From Selenomonadaceae bacterium (lineage in GTDB: Bacteria > Bacillota > Negativicutes > Selenomonadales > Selenomonadaceae), in the NCBI GenBank assembly GCA_017553205.1, contig JAFZMV010000132.1, forward strand, positions 19,340-83,339: DNA of 64,000 bases. Direction: 5' to 3'. Every line of letters begins with the position of its first letter. The stretch's first letter is position 1. A model generated the notes under the pieces. That model saw only the letters and a program-made list of their open reading frames with translations, had not been told where the DNA came from and did not search any database. Of the stretch, positions 63,843-64,000 are shown one piece after another. Position numbers and translations under genes: made by a program.

Positions 63843-64000
63843 GAAGGGATTTATATTTATTCAATAAAATTGTGTCAAGGAATCTTCGGATTTTAATCAG
63901 GAGAGGAATTGACACAAAAACTACTTCATGATAAATTTTGCACACTTCGTAAAACGTGCGAAGGCACTGAGCGAGAACCAAGCTGGGTCTTTGCGTAAAA
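63843..64000. other. Right-edge stretch without a supported gene
   Basis: Contains a perfect 9-bp inverted repeat, TTGTGTCAA (63870-63878) and TTGACACAA (63909-63917). The second arm also offers a TTG start of a 29-codon frame after AGGAG. Short open frames exist on both strands to the edge, none convincing. Confidence 0.4.

Noticed and set aside
63909..63998. A 29-codon gene at the right edge
   Set aside because: The ribosome-binding site is acceptable, but the peptide has no recognisable pattern and competing frames exist on both strands.

Overview
The window is a low-GC bacterial chromosome segment that carries mostly core genes. The gene set and gene order fit a Firmicute, most likely of the Negativicutes/Selenomonas type. 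Pointers are an intact str-S10-spc-alpha ribosomal supercluster, FabK as the enoyl-ACP reductase, zinc-type S14 and adenylate kinase, and the rapZ-yvcK pair. The assignment to Negativicutes is inference; no rRNA gene is present.

Layout. 1-2.6 kb (+): a 5'-truncated M23 peptidase, a response regulator and a Ppx/GppA phosphatase. 2.7-6.0 kb (-): dnaX, ybaB, ispF, cysE. 6.0-6.15 kb (+): a possible small structured RNA. 6.1-10.3 kb (-): deoD, two RTX-like paralogues (one a putative zinc protease, the other lacking the catalytic domain) and ybaK. 10.4-13.8 kb (-): fabG, acpP, fabK, fabF. 13.9-34.2 kb (-): rpsL, rpsG, fusA, tuf, rpsJ and on to rpoA and rplQ, read from a strong promoter near 34.27 kb; map is missing between adk and infA. 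34.4-39.2 kb: a LysR regulator divergent from an orphan dhaL, then rapZ, yvcK and a lone polar-amino-acid ABC ATPase. 39.2-45.5 kb (-): an aminotransferase, two large glycosyltransferases and two unknown proteins, probably surface glycosylation. 45.7-48.9 kb (-): an unknown membrane protein, cobS and ahcY. 49.1-54.2 kb (+): a HAD phosphatase, a YjiH-type membrane protein, a small unknown, purA and a YybS-like protein. 54.2-57.3 kb (-): a DUF1385 protein and priA. 57.8-63.3 kb (+): a Nif3-like protein, hisD, a GNAT protein and valS. 63.4-63.7 kb (-): a small protein with a double-glycine leader. The last 280 bases hold no gene that can be supported.

The most unusual feature is a family of dispersed intergenic repeats, about 50-120 bp long. 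The arms are built of degenerate GGAATTA-type units facing their complements across an AT-rich core, so each copy would fold into a long hairpin in mRNA. About 14 copies of the main type lie in the window, mostly between ribosomal protein genes. In several places they supply stop codons or terminal codons of neighbouring genes, including the first codons of adk. One copy, between adk and secY, carries a frameshifted four-helix-bundle (S23/IVS-type) gene between its arms. This suggests that the short repeats may be internally deleted relatives of an element resembling the intervening sequences of 23S rRNA. No gene-free stretch exceeds 300 bases; the longest (29497-29779 and 63717-64000) are described below.
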